From: CAYTBN01 sp964542165
GTDB lineage: Bacteria > Myxococcota_A > UBA796 > UBA9615 > CAYRNR01
Reading direction: 5' to 3'
Assembly (NCBI GenBank): GCA_964542165.1
Contig: CAZITQ010000015.1
Location: 1 to 64,000 of the forward strand
Length of the DNA stretch: 64,000 bases
Positions within the stretch are counted from its first letter, which is position 1. The number at the start of each line of letters is the position of its first letter. This document shows positions 63,918-64,000 of the stretch, piece after piece. A model generated the notes under the pieces. The model made no database searches. It saw only the letters and a program-made list of their open reading frames with translations, and was not told the origin of the DNA. Position numbers and translations under genes: made by a program.

Positions 63918-64000
63918 ATGCATCGGAGACACTTCATCCTGCCGCTGCTCGCCTTCGCCATGCTCGTGGCGTCGGTGTCCTGCAAGACCACAGGCGGTTC
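63918..64000 (+). CDS. Lipoprotein, cut by the window end (GltE/AglT-like position)
   Basis: Only 27 codons are visible. GAGGAG seven bases upstream and the signal MHRRHFILPLLAFAMLV followed by ASVSC, a moderately good lipobox, indicate a lipoprotein. Its place after the TPR protein matches GltE/AglT, a TPR lipoprotein of the gliding complex, but nothing of the mature domain can be seen. Confidence 0.7.
   Translation, partial: MHRRHFILPLLAFAMLVASVSCKTTGG

Overview
This is a 64 kb, very GC-rich stretch of a Gram-negative chromosome, with one short run of undetermined bases near the left end (1183-1192). The gene content suggests Myxococcota or a related deltaproteobacterial lineage: several large Ser/Thr kinases fused to other domains, class III nucleotide cyclases, many Cys-anchored lipoproteins, paired myxobacterial-type outer-membrane beta-barrels, long TPR proteins, a DUF507 protein and a caspase-like protein. 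The assignment rests on gene content only; no rRNA or classical phylogenetic marker is present.

Layout. 1-1113: 3' part of a protein with Glu-Pro repeats and a Lys-rich tail. 1114-1781: assembly gap, poly-G run and an 83-bp tandem repeat. 1782-5984: a 1400-residue kinase/cyclase/ATPase/TPR protein. 6159-15105: a protein-quality-control block (HtrA-type protease, Lon, retropepsin-like protease, DnaJ, ClpX, M23 peptidase lipoprotein). 15173-31355: mostly envelope and regulatory genes: a propeller-like membrane protein, lipoproteins, DUF507, a beta-barrel candidate, a 1157-residue cyclase, an AgmX/PglI-like protein, a DUF72 protein, a possible cysteine-peptidase lipoprotein, a polytopic glycosyltransferase, a dihaem cytochrome c and an arylsulfotransferase-like lipoprotein. 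31417-31493: tRNA with CAU anticodon. 31569-39785: a leftward run of GT4 glycosyltransferase, class A PBP, lipoprotein and kinase with an FGE-like domain. 40330-40403: tRNA-Cys.

40636-48588: the most unusual unit, three rightward genes for a membrane caspase-like protein, a HEPN-like/Ser-Thr kinase/membrane protein, and a large exported TPR protein. The last two overlap by four bases. I propose it as a candidate signalling, conflict or cell-death module; the function is inferred. 48635-49405: WaaE-like GT2. 49625-55711: ExbB/ExbD/TonB, a TonB-dependent receptor carrying two TonB-C-like domains, and a lipoprotein, ending at a long AT-rich hairpin. 55791-56231: a small exported protein. 56867-64000: two beta-barrels, two TPR proteins and a lipoprotein cut by the window edge, resembling the envelope part of the myxobacterial Glt gliding machinery.

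Many neighbouring genes are likely co-translated: 4-base GTGA or TTGA overlaps (17191, 19267, 38622, 45166) and TGATG overlaps (23345, 50737, 54635) recur. Start codons were chosen from Shine-Dalgarno spacing, signal peptides and overlaps, and differ from the longest open frame in many cases.
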